Assembly (NCBI GenBank): GCA_963725035.1
Contig: CAVRWX010000011.1
Coordinates: 310,001 to 374,000 of the forward strand
DNA: 64,000 nucleotides
Direction of reading: 5' to 3'
DNA from: JALZKA01 sp963725035
GTDB lineage: Bacteria > Actinomycetota > Thermoleophilia > Solirubrobacterales > 70-9
The position numbers were made by a program, and so were the translations under genes. Position 1 is the first letter of the stretch; the number at the start of each line of letters is the position of its first letter. The notes under the pieces are model-generated. The model was not told the origin of the DNA and ran no database searches. It saw only the letters and a list, made by a program, of their open reading frames with translations. Shown in pieces: positions 27,113-34,926 of the stretch.

Positions 27113-27849
27113 TGCCCGACCGCCAGGCGTCTCCCGAGGTGCTCTGGCAGGCCCGCCTCGATGATCGATTCGGCAGCCTTGTCGACCGGGTATTCGACGC
27201 GCGTGTAGGCGGCCGTCCAGGCCTCGGTGTCGAGGGTGAGCCAGGCCGCCCGCGGGTCGCCGTCGCGTGGCTGGCCGACGCTGCCGGGGTTGAGGAGCCA
27301 GCCGCCCTCGGTCACGTCGAGCGTGGTGCCCGCGGCTACCTGGGCGCCCTGGGTCGCGTCGACGTCACCGTCGTCGTCGGCGCGGAAGCAGAGGGCTACG
27401 TGGGAGTGGCCGATCATGGCCACGCGGGTCGCCTGGCGGGCGATGCACTCGCCCGCCTGCTCGGGCCACAGGACGTACTCCCAGATCGGGTCTCGGGGCG
27501 ACGCGTGGTAGATCGCTACATCCCGGGACTCGTCGGTGGTCTTGAGGCTCTCCAGGTAGTCGCGCGAATCGTCATCGAGCTGTCCGCGCGTCCACAGCGC
27601 CGCCTCCGCGGCTGCTGGCGAGAACGAAGAGATGTCCAGCGCGCTGAGGGCCGCGAGGTCATGGTTTCCCGCGAGACACAAATCGGCTCGCTCAGCGACG
27701 AGGCGAGTGCACTCGTTGGGCTGCGCGCCGTAGCCGACGACGTCGCCCAGGCACCAGAGCTCGTCCGGCGGATCCCGGTCGATCTCGGCCAGGACGGCCT
27801 CGAAGGCGGGCAGGTTCGCGTGGATGTCGGAGATAACCGCAACCTTCAT
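27109..27849 (-). CDS. calcineurin-like metallophosphoesterase
   Basis: This 246-residue protein carries the binuclear metal motifs of the YfcE/MJ0936-type phosphodiesterases: VAVISDIHANLPA, LWCLGDVVGYG, CLAGNHD, MIGHSHVA and LLNPGSVGQPRDGDPRA. The substrate is unknown; a cyclic nucleotide or other phosphodiester is usual. It is the first gene of the minus operon with the lipoprotein and kinase. Divergent to it, 24 bases away, lies an M48 peptidase. Confidence 0.92.
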   Translation of the reverse strand: MKVAVISDIHANLPAFEAVLAEIDRDPPDELWCLGDVVGYGAQPNECTRLVAERADLCLAGNHDLAALSALDISSFSPAAAEAALWTRGQLDDDSRDYLESLKTTDESRDVAIYHASPRDPIWEYVLWPEQAGECIARQATRVAMIGHSHVALCFRADDDGDVDATQGAQVAAGTTLDVTEGGWLLNPGSVGQPRDGDPRAAWLTLDTEAWTAAYTRVEYPVDKAAESIIEAGLPEHLGRRLAVGQ

Positions 27850-27873
27850 ACGGGCGGACTATCGTAGGAGCGG

Positions 27874-29145
27874 ATGGCTATCTCGGGCCTCCGTCGCCGG
27901 ATCGCGGGCTCTCAGGCGGCGCGCGCGGGGGTGTGCTTCGCGGCGCTCATCGTCGTGGCCGAGGGCGCGGTCCTGCTGCTCGCGCCGTCCGAGGAGGGCA
28001 TCCCGCCTGAAACGGTCGTGGCCAGTGACTACTTCGATCCGGCCGAACTGAAGGGCGCCACCGACTTTCGCGAGGGTCAGCGACTCCTCTTGGTGGGCGG
28101 GCTCGCCGCTCAGGTCCTCGTGGTTGGCGCGCTCGCAATCGGCCGTCCCCGAAGCGCTCGCGACCTCCTGGCCCGGCTGTCGTCGCGGAGCGTCCTGGGC
28201 ACCGCGGCAGCGGGGGTCCTGGTGGTCGTGGTTGCCGAGGCTGCGGCATTTCCGATGACGCTCGCGGCTCACGAGCGGTCCGTTGACGTGGGCCTTTCGA
28301 CTCAGACGCTCGGGCCATGGCTTGGCGACCAGGCGAAGGGCCTCGTGATTGGTGCCATCGTCGCCGGCGCCGGCGCCGCCGCGCTCTCCGCGCTGATTCG
28401 CCGGTCGCCGCGTTGGTGGTGGGTACCGGGCTCGATCGTGGTGGTTGGCTACGGCGCCGCGATGAGCCTTCTGGCTCCGATCCTGATCGCGCCACGGTTC
28501 AACGACTTCGACAAGCTTCCGCAGGCCAGTGAGCTTCGCGGTGACGTCGTCGAGCTTGGCGAGCGAGCGGGGGTGGAGGTTGGGGACGTCTACCGCGTCG
28601 ACGCGAGCCGCCGCAGCACGGCGCTGAACGCCTATGTCGCCGGGATCGGGCCGACGAAGCGGGTCGTGCTCTACGACACGCTGATCGACGGGACCAGCGA
28701 GCCCGAGCTGCGGTCAGTCGTGGCCCACGAGCTCGGCCACGTTTCGCACTCGGACATCCCGCGCGGAATCCTGTTCGCCGCGCTCGTCACCCCACTGGGC
28801 CTGTTGCTGGTCCGCGAGCTCTCGCGCGCAATGGCGCGGCGATCCGGGGCGGAGCCGGGGCTAGCCGCGGCGGTGCCCGCGCTGTTCCTGGCGATCGGCG
28901 TCGTCACTTTCGTGGCGAACGTCCCCGCTAATCAGCTCTCGCGAGAGGTCGAGGCGAGCGCCGATGCGTTCGCGCTGCGAATCACGGACGACCCGCAGGG
29001 GCTCGTGGACCTTCAGGTCCGGCTCGCGGAGCGAAACCTCTCAGACGTCGATCCGCCGGGCTGGGTGGTCGCGCTGTTCGGCACGCATCCGACCACGCTC
29101 GAGCGGATCGGCTCCGCGCGGGCGTGGGAGCAGGGCGAGCGCTAG
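27874..29145 (+). CDS. M48-family membrane metallopeptidase (Ste24/CAAX protease-like)
   Basis: This 423-residue protein has several membrane spans before and after the zinc site. The catalytic HExxH is in VVAHELGHVSHSD, and the third ligand Glu lies in SREVEASADAFAL. The order of spans and the N-terminal region match M48 peptidases of the Ste24 group more than HtpX. It would cleave membrane or prenylated-type peptides; bacterial substrates are largely unknown. Its stop shares a CTAG with the convergent epimerase gene. Confidence 0.9.
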   Translation: MAISGLRRRIAGSQAARAGVCFAALIVVAEGAVLLLAPSEEGIPPETVVASDYFDPAELKGATDFREGQRLLLVGGLAAQVLVVGALAIGRPRSARDLLARLSSRSVLGTAAAGVLVVVVAEAAAFPMTLAAHERSVDVGLSTQTLGPWLGDQAKGLVIGAIVAGAGAAALSALIRRSPRWWWVPGSIVVVGYGAAMSLLAPILIAPRFNDFDKLPQASELRGDVVELGERAGVEVGDVYRVDASRRSTALNAYVAGIGPTKRVVLYDTLIDGTSEPELRSVVAHELGHVSHSDIPRGILFAALVTPLGLLLVRELSRAMARRSGAEPGLAAAVPALFLAIGVVTFVANVPANQLSREVEASADAFALRITDDPQGLVDLQVRLAERNLSDVDPPGWVVALFGTHPTTLERIGSARAWEQGER

Positions 29146-30086
29146 GCGGCTTCCTCTCGCGCCCACTCGGCGGTCAGTCGGAGTCCCTCTTCCAGGGACG
29201 TCGCGGCGGACCAGCCGAGACGCTCTCGCGCGAGGTCCGCGGCGATAGCGATGCGTTGGACCTCGCCGGGGCGGTTGCCTGCCATCTCGGGCTCGAAGCT
29301 GGTTCCGTATGCCGCTGCGATGGCGTTTCCCACATCGAAGACGCTGGCCTCCCGGCCGGTGCCGACGTTGATGGCGCCGGTGACATCGCTCGGCGATGCG
29401 GCCAGGAACGCATTCACCACATCTCCGACGTAGATGTAGTCGCGCGTCTGCTTGCCGTCTCCGAAGACCTTGGGTTTCGTGCCGGCCAGGAGTGCGCCGC
29501 AGAAGATCGCCACGACGCCCGCCTCCCCATGAGGGTCCTGCCGCGGGCCATAGACATTCCCAAGACGCAGCGCAACCGCCGAAAGGCCATGGAGCCTGGC
29601 GAACAGATCGAGGTACCCCTCCGCCGCCAGCTTCGACATGCCGTATGGAGCGTCGGGTCGCCGGTCGGCGCTCTCCGGCAAGGGAAGGTCGCGTCCCTCA
29701 CCCTCGCCGTAGATGGCTCCCCCTGTGGAGGCGAAGAGGAATCGCTGGCAGCCGGCTTCGACGGCCGCATTGAGGAGGTTGATCGTGCCTCCCACGTTCA
29801 CGTTGAGATCGAAGCCGGGGTCCGCCACGGAAACCCGCACGTCGATCTGGGCCGCCAGGTGGAAGACCTGCTCAGGCCGGTGCGACGCAAATGCGGAAGC
29901 GACCGCCTCCCCGTCGGAGATATCCGTCTCCATGAGGTTTGCTCCACGTTCGAGGACTCCGTCGAGATTTGATCGCTTCCCCGACGAGAGGTTGTCGACG
30001 ACGAGCACGTCGTCGCCGCGCTCGACGAGCGCATCAACGAGGTTGGAGCCGATGAATCCGGCTCCGCCGGTGACCAGGGATCGCAC
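29142..30086 (-). CDS. NAD-dependent sugar epimerase/dehydratase (UDP-glucose 4-epimerase-like)
   Basis: This 314-residue extended short-chain dehydrogenase has an NAD motif (SLVTGGAGFIGSNLVDAL), NAG-type HLAAQIDVRVSV, catalytic YGMSK, and the nucleotide-sugar segment LRLGNVYGPRQDPHGEAGVV. This set fits GalE-type UDP-hexose 4-epimerases, although other nucleotide-sugar epimerases cannot be excluded. It likely supplies UDP-galactose or a relative for surface glycans. Confidence 0.88.
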   Translation of the reverse strand: MRSLVTGGAGFIGSNLVDALVERGDDVLVVDNLSSGKRSNLDGVLERGANLMETDISDGEAVASAFASHRPEQVFHLAAQIDVRVSVADPGFDLNVNVGGTINLLNAAVEAGCQRFLFASTGGAIYGEGEGRDLPLPESADRRPDAPYGMSKLAAEGYLDLFARLHGLSAVALRLGNVYGPRQDPHGEAGVVAIFCGALLAGTKPKVFGDGKQTRDYIYVGDVVNAFLAASPSDVTGAINVGTGREASVFDVGNAIAAAYGTSFEPEMAGNRPGEVQRIAIAADLARERLGWSAATSLEEGLRLTAEWAREEAA

Positions 30087-30124
30087 CCTGGCAGCCTATT
30101 TGTCCTCGTAGACTCGAATAGCCC

Positions 30125-31780
30125 ATGGCTGTCGATCCGCTCTCAGACTTGCGCGCGGCCGTGGGTGCGGCCGTTGCCTCGACCGGGGCGGAAACCAGCC
30201 AGGAACCAGCTATCGAGCGGCCCAAGCGTGCGGAGCAGGGGGACTACTCGACAAACGCCGCGATGCTCCTCGCACCCGGGCTGGGGGAGAAGCCGCGGGA
30301 CATTGCCGAGCGCCTCGCCGGCGATCTCGAGTCGAGGCTCGGCGCGGGCCTCGACAGGCTGGAGGTCGCTGGCCCCGGCTTCGTGAACCTGTTCCTCTCG
30401 GATTCGTGGCACCGCAACGGGGTTGCGTCGGTGCTTGACGCGGAGCGTTTCGGCGAATCTCCTCCAGCGACGCCGGCGGTGCTCCTGGAGTTCGTCTCGG
30501 CCAACCCGACCGGCCCACTCACCGCTGCCGGCGGTCGCGGTGCGGCTTACGGCGATTCTCTTGCCCGCGTCCTCGAGATGGCGGGGCATGACGTCTCGCG
30601 CGAGTACTACTTGAACGACGCCGGGACGCAGATCCAGACGTTCGGCGCATCGATTGCGGCGCGGATAGCCGGCGACGAGCCGCCCGCCGACGGGTATTCC
30701 GGGGAGTACGTGACGGAGCTCGCCGAGGAGCTGCGCGAGGCCGGCACGGATCCCAATGACGTCGGCGAGCTCACACGTCTGGGCGTCGAACGGATGCGCG
30801 CGCGGATCGAGGAGACCCTGGGACGCTTCAGAGTGCATTTCGATACCTGGTCTTCCGAGCGAGAGCTCCACTCAAACAACGCGCTCCAGAGCACGCTGAG
30901 CGATTTCGCGGAGCGCGGTCACACCTACGAATCGGATGGCGCCCTATGGCTGAAGACGAGCGCCTGGGGCGACGACAAGGACCGTGTTCTGATCCGCTCC
31001 GACGGCGAGCCGACCTACTTCGCGGCTGACATCGCCTATCACCGGGACAAGCTCGAGCGGGGTGCGGAGCAGATGATCGTGCCCCTTGGCGCTGATCATC
31101 ACGGCTACGTCCCTCGCATGAAGGCGGCGGTCGGAATGCTGAGCGGGGACCCGGATCGCTACGAGGCGCCGATCATGCAGTTCGTGAACATCATCGAGAG
31201 CGGCGAGCGCGCCCGGATGTCAAAGCGAAAGGGCGACTTCGTCACGCTCGACGAGCTGATGGACGACATCGGGGTGGACGCAGCCCGGTTCTTCCTGCTT
31301 CAGCGCTCCCACGATACGGTGATCGACCTCGATCTCGAGCTTGCGCGCTCCCAGTCGCAGGAGAACCCTGTCTTCTACGTCCAATACGCGCACGCGCGCA
31401 TCGCCGGCATCATCGCCAAGGCCGTCGCGGAGGGCTCGGCAACGGATGAGGATGCGATCAGCTCGACAGTCGCGGAGGGTCGAGCGATGGATGCGACGTG
31501 CGAGCCATCGGAGCGGGCGCTGATCAGGCGCGTGCTCGAGTTTCCCGATGAGGTACGAGCGGCGGCGGCGAAGAGGGCTCCTCATCGCATCTCGGCCTAT
31601 GCCACCGCTGTCGCGGCCGACTTCCACGCGTTCTATCGCGACTGCCGCGTCGTTGGCGCCGATGCCGAGTCAGGCACCGAAGGGCTCGAGGCGGCGCGCC
31701 TTGGCGTCTGCCTGGCGAGCAAACGCGTTATTGCCCAGAGCCTGGGCCTGCTCGGGACTGATGCCCCCGAGCGAATGTGA
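30125..31780 (+). CDS. argS: arginyl-tRNA synthetase with altered HIGH motif
   Basis: This 551-residue class I synthetase attaches arginine to tRNA-Arg. The N-terminal Add-1-like domain, SANPTGPL, YLNDAGTQIQ, VPLGADHHGYVPRMKAA, the KMSKS-type ARMSKRKGDFVTLDEL and a helical anticodon-binding domain (ENPVFYVQYAHARIAGI) are all recognisable. The residues where most ArgRS have HVGH read TAAG (PLTAAGGRGAAYGD), so both HIGH histidines are missing. The rest of the site is intact and no second argS is in view, so it is probably functional. No frameshift is seen. Confidence 0.93.
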   Translation: MAVDPLSDLRAAVGAAVASTGAETSQEPAIERPKRAEQGDYSTNAAMLLAPGLGEKPRDIAERLAGDLESRLGAGLDRLEVAGPGFVNLFLSDSWHRNGVASVLDAERFGESPPATPAVLLEFVSANPTGPLTAAGGRGAAYGDSLARVLEMAGHDVSREYYLNDAGTQIQTFGASIAARIAGDEPPADGYSGEYVTELAEELREAGTDPNDVGELTRLGVERMRARIEETLGRFRVHFDTWSSERELHSNNALQSTLSDFAERGHTYESDGALWLKTSAWGDDKDRVLIRSDGEPTYFAADIAYHRDKLERGAEQMIVPLGADHHGYVPRMKAAVGMLSGDPDRYEAPIMQFVNIIESGERARMSKRKGDFVTLDELMDDIGVDAARFFLLQRSHDTVIDLDLELARSQSQENPVFYVQYAHARIAGIIAKAVAEGSATDEDAISSTVAEGRAMDATCEPSERALIRRVLEFPDEVRAAAAKRAPHRISAYATAVAADFHAFYRDCRVVGADAESGTEGLEAARLGVCLASKRVIAQSLGLLGTDAPERM

Positions 31781-31819
31781 GCTTTGGTCGCTGCCCGACG
31801 GCTTCGAAGCCCGCCTGAG

Positions 31820-33517
31820 CTACTCCCACTCGATCGTCGCCGGCGGCTTCGACGAGATGTCGAGCGCCACGCGGTTCACGCCGGGGACCTCGTTGATGAT
31901 CCGGTTCGAGATCCGCTCGAGCAGCTCGTAGGGAAGCCGCGCCCAGTCGGCGGTCATCGCGTCCTCTGAGGTGACGGCGCGAACCACGATCGGGTAGGCG
32001 TAGGTGCGCCCGTCGCCCTGGACGCCCACCGAGCGCACGACCGGGAGGACGCAGAAGGACTGCCAGAGCTCGCGATACATGCCAGCGGCGCGGATCTCCT
32101 CCTGAAGGATCGCGTCGGCGTCCCGCAGGATGTCGAGGCGCTCCTTGTTCACCTCGCCGCCGACGATGCGGATGCCAAGGCCGGGGCCGGGGAAGGGCTG
32201 GCGCCAGACAAGCTTGTCGGCAAGGCCGAGCTCCGCAGCGACAGCGCGAACCTCGTCCTTGAAGAGCATGCGAAGGGGCTCGACCAGCTCGAAGTCGAGA
32301 TCGTCGGGAAGGCCGCCCACGTTGTGGTGGGACTTGATCGTCGCGGCGCCGTGCCCCTCACCCCCGGACTCGATCACGTCCGAGTAGAGCGTGCCCTGAA
32401 CGAGGTACTTCGCATCGGCGAGCTTCCGCGCCTCGTCCTCGAAGACGCGGATGAACTCGGAGCCGATGATCTTCCGCTTTGCCTCGGGCTCGGTCTCGCC
32501 GGCGAGGCGGGTGAGAAAGCGCTCCTCGGCATCGACATGGATGAGCTTGATTCCGAGCTCCTCGCGGAAGGCCTTGACGACCTGATCGCACTCGCCCTTT
32601 CGCATCAGGCCGTGGTCGACCAGGACACACGTGAGCTGATCGCCAACCGCGCGGTGGACGAGCGCTGCCGCTGTGGCCGAGTCGACCCCGCCGGAAAGGC
32701 CACAGATCACCTCCGCCTCACCGACCTGCGCGCGGATCTTCTCTACCTGCTCCTCGATCACCGAGGCGGGGGACCAGCGCTCCTCGCAGCCGACGATCTC
32801 GCGCAGGAAGCGTTCGAGCACCTCGGTGCCGTAAGGGGTGTGGACGACCTCTGGGTGGAACTGGATGCCGTAGAGGCCGCGCTCGGGCGATTCGAGGGCG
32901 GCAACCGGCGAGCCGGGGCTTGCCGCAAGCGCCTCGAAGCCCTCGGGCGCCTCCATCACTGCGTCGCGATGGCTCATCCAGCACTGCTGCTCCTCGGGGA
33001 GGTCACGGAGAAGCTTGCCGCCGTCGCCCGTCAGCGTGAGGGTCGTGCGGCCGAACTCGCCGGCTTCTGCCCCTTCGACCTTGCCGCCGAGCTCGAGCGC
33101 CATCGCTTGCATGCCGTAACAGATGCCGAGCACCGGGATGCCCATCTCGAGGAGCTCCGGCCGGAGGCGCGGGGCATCCTCGGCGTAGACGGATGCGGGG
33201 CCGCCGGAGAGGACCAGTGCCCGGGGAGCGCGATCCCTGATGGCCTCCAGCGAGACATTCGCAGGCAGAAGCTCGGCGAAGACACCGCATTCGCGGATCC
33301 GCCGGGCGATCAGCTGGGAGTACTGCCCGCCGAAGTCGAGGACGAGAACTTCTTCGCGCGCCGACTCGGGCGGCTGGACGTCGACCGTCTCGGGCGCGGC
33401 GGGCTCCCCTTTGACGATCTCGCGTGCCGCAGTCGCCGATGCGGGAATCCCGTCGTGGTGCTCCGGGCGCAGCTCTCCGTCAAGCGGCGCGGCCACGCCC
33501 GAAGCGGGATCAGCCAT
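31820..33517 (-). CDS. guaA: GMP synthase (glutamine-hydrolysing)
   Basis: This 565-residue enzyme makes GMP from XMP, ATP and glutamine. The N-terminal glutaminase has VLDFGGQYSQLIARRI, the nucleophile Cys in GICYGMQAMA, and GIQFHPEVVHT. The PP-loop ATP pyrophosphatase has GLSGGVDSATAAALVH. The C-terminal dimer domain has HHNVGGLP and ends NRVALDISSKPPATIEWE. A low-complexity extension of about 55 residues precedes the glutaminase domain, so the true start could be later. It overlaps guaB3 by 8 bases. Confidence 0.96.
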   Translation of the reverse strand: MADPASGVAAPLDGELRPEHHDGIPASATAAREIVKGEPAAPETVDVQPPESAREEVLVLDFGGQYSQLIARRIRECGVFAELLPANVSLEAIRDRAPRALVLSGGPASVYAEDAPRLRPELLEMGIPVLGICYGMQAMALELGGKVEGAEAGEFGRTTLTLTGDGGKLLRDLPEEQQCWMSHRDAVMEAPEGFEALAASPGSPVAALESPERGLYGIQFHPEVVHTPYGTEVLERFLREIVGCEERWSPASVIEEQVEKIRAQVGEAEVICGLSGGVDSATAAALVHRAVGDQLTCVLVDHGLMRKGECDQVVKAFREELGIKLIHVDAEERFLTRLAGETEPEAKRKIIGSEFIRVFEDEARKLADAKYLVQGTLYSDVIESGGEGHGAATIKSHHNVGGLPDDLDFELVEPLRMLFKDEVRAVAAELGLADKLVWRQPFPGPGLGIRIVGGEVNKERLDILRDADAILQEEIRAAGMYRELWQSFCVLPVVRSVGVQGDGRTYAYPIVVRAVTSEDAMTADWARLPYELLERISNRIINEVPGVNRVALDISSKPPATIEWE

Positions 33518-34730
33518 CCGCGACCTTGACCCCGTTCTCGGCTCCGTTGCTAACGGCCGCAGCCTTCCCGTTCGAGCCCATCCCGACCCCCTGCGAGCGC
33601 TGGAGCTGCTTGCCCTCGCTCTGGAGCGCCGGCGCGACCATCACCTCGGCCCGCTGGAAGTCGCGGATGTCCTCGTAGCCGCAGGTGGCCATGGAGGTGC
33701 GGAGCGCTCCCATCAGGTTGAAGGTGCCGTCGTTCTCGTGCGCGGGGCCCATCAGGATCTCCTCCAGCGTCCCGTCCTGGCGCGTCGCGACGCGGGTGCC
33801 GCGAGGCAACGAGGGATGGAAGGTCGCCATACCCCAGTGGTTGCCGCGGCCCGGCGCCTCCTTGGCGCGGGCGAGCGGCGAGCCGATCATCACGGCGTCG
33901 GCGCCGCAGGCGATGGCCTTCGAGATGTCACCGCCCGTGCGCATACCGCCGTCGGCGACGACGTTGCAGTACTCGCCGGTCTCCAGCATGTGCTGGGCCC
34001 GAGCGGCTGCGACGTCGGCGATCGCGGTGGCCTGCGGGACACCAAGCCCGAGGACGCCGCGCGTCGTGCAAGCGGCGCCAGGTCCGACGCCCACCAGGAC
34101 GCCGACGGCGCCGGTGCGCATGAGGTGGAGTCCGGTCGAGTAGGAGGCGCAGCCGCCGGCGACGACCGGGACCGGCACCTCAGCGATGAACTCCTTGAGA
34201 TTGAGCGGCTCGGACTTGGTCGAGACGTGCTCGGCCGAGATCACGGTGCCCTGGATCACGAGGATGTCAAGGCCGGCCTCGAGCGCAACCTCGTAGAAGC
34301 CGGTCACGCGCTGCGGAGTCAGCGAGCCGGCGGCAACGACGCCCGCTTCCTTGATCTCCTCGATCCGCTTGGCGATCAACTCGGCCTTGACGGGCTCCTC
34401 GTAGATCTGCTGCATGAGGTGCGTCGCGCGGTCGGGCGGCGACGAGGCGATGCGCTCGAGCTGCTCGTCGGCGTCCTCGTAGCGCGACCAGATGCCCTCG
34501 AGGTTGAGGACGCCCAGGCCGCCGAGCTGTCCGAGGCCGATCGCCGTCGCGGGTGAGACGACGCCGTCCATGGCCGAAGCCAGGAGCGGCAGCTCAAAGC
34601 GGTAAGGGCCGAGGTTCCAAGAGACGTCGACGTCGTCGGGGTCGCGCGTCCTTCGCGAAGGCACGATCGCGATGTCGTCGAACCCGTAGGCCCGCCTGCC
34701 CTTCTTGCCCCGACCGATCTCGACTTCCAC
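33510..34730 (-). CDS. GuaB3-family IMP dehydrogenase-related protein
   Basis: This 406-residue TIM-barrel protein of the IMPDH/GMP reductase superfamily lacks the CBS domains of true GuaB. It starts KKGRRAYGFDDIAIVPSRRTRDP, typical of GuaB3. It carries the catalytic-loop Cys in GVGPGAACTTRGVLG and the phosphate site ADGGMRTGGDISKAI. The C-terminal tail of about 35 residues is low complexity. Characterised cyanobacterial GuaB3 acts as a GMP reductase, so the product may return GMP to IMP opposite guaA. That assignment is by family, not tested here. Confidence 0.9.
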   Translation of the reverse strand: MEVEIGRGKKGRRAYGFDDIAIVPSRRTRDPDDVDVSWNLGPYRFELPLLASAMDGVVSPATAIGLGQLGGLGVLNLEGIWSRYEDADEQLERIASSPPDRATHLMQQIYEEPVKAELIAKRIEEIKEAGVVAAGSLTPQRVTGFYEVALEAGLDILVIQGTVISAEHVSTKSEPLNLKEFIAEVPVPVVAGGCASYSTGLHLMRTGAVGVLVGVGPGAACTTRGVLGLGVPQATAIADVAAARAQHMLETGEYCNVVADGGMRTGGDISKAIACGADAVMIGSPLARAKEAPGRGNHWGMATFHPSLPRGTRVATRQDGTLEEILMGPAHENDGTFNLMGALRTSMATCGYEDIRDFQRAEVMVAPALQSEGKQLQRSQGVGMGSNGKAAAVSNGAENGVKVADG

Positions 34731-34783
34731 CCGTTCTCAGCTCCTTATTTCGTGAGCACTCAGGCTAGGTCCGAAAGCGGACG

Positions 34784-34808
34784 AAAAAAGCCCCTCGGAA
34801 AGGGGCTC
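34784..34808 (-). terminator. intrinsic terminator upstream of guaB3
   Basis: Read on the minus strand, AGCCCCT and AGGGGCT form a perfect 7-base stem with a five-base loop, followed directly by a run of T. This is the clearest rho-independent terminator in the window. It would stop readthrough from the PfkB gene or act as a controlled attenuator before guaB3. Confidence 0.8.
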
Positions 34809-34834
34809 GAAACGCGCATTTTGCAGGAGTCTGA

Positions 34835-34872
34835 TGAGCGCCTTAGCGCGAATCCAGCATGTGTCGGTGGTA
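34835..34872. repeat. dispersed repeat, copy B (matches 4488-4526)
   Basis: TGAGCGCCTTAG-CGCGAA, then AGCA-T-GTGT-C-GGT, repeats the pattern of copy A with one base missing in the palindrome. It sits inside the untranslated region before guaB3, just upstream (in minus-strand sense) of the terminator. Its function is unknown. Confidence 0.45.
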
Positions 34873-34926
34873 CCTAGACCCGGGAACTCCAAGGTCTTGG
34901 CGATGATAACAGCGGTCAACCTGGGC

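Larger units (their letters stand above)
34731..34926 (-). promoter_or_regulatory. 196-base untranslated region between the PfkB gene and guaB3
   Basis: On the minus strand this region holds about 115 bases of structured sequence, then an intrinsic terminator, then about 50 bases before the guaB3 start. The layout suits either an attenuator or riboswitch leader for guaB3-guaA, or a small RNA ended by the terminator. I could not match the part before the terminator to a purine, T-box or other known aptamer consensus by eye. It also contains copy B of a dispersed repeat. Confidence 0.4.

Noticed and set aside
32324..33529. Plus-strand frame of 401 codons opposite guaA.
   Set aside because: Mirror of a fully conserved GMP synthase gene; no independent domain features or ribosome site.
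34831..34852. CTGATGA followed by a short hairpin and GAA, resembling a hammerhead ribozyme core.
   Set aside because: The base after GAA is T instead of the conserved A, no NUH cleavage triplet with a matching stem III is found, and the related copy near 4.49 kb reads CTATTGA. Probably coincidence within the dispersed repeat.
34800..34860. Possible tRNA on the minus strand (CTGCAAA resembling a tRNA-Cys anticodon loop).
   Set aside because: The flanking bases do not pair as an anticodon stem, and no T-arm or acceptor stem can be built.
34866..34874. GGTGGTACC on the plus strand, similar to a T-box sequence.
   Set aside because: No plus-strand gene or terminator follows, and the rest of the T-box structure is missing.
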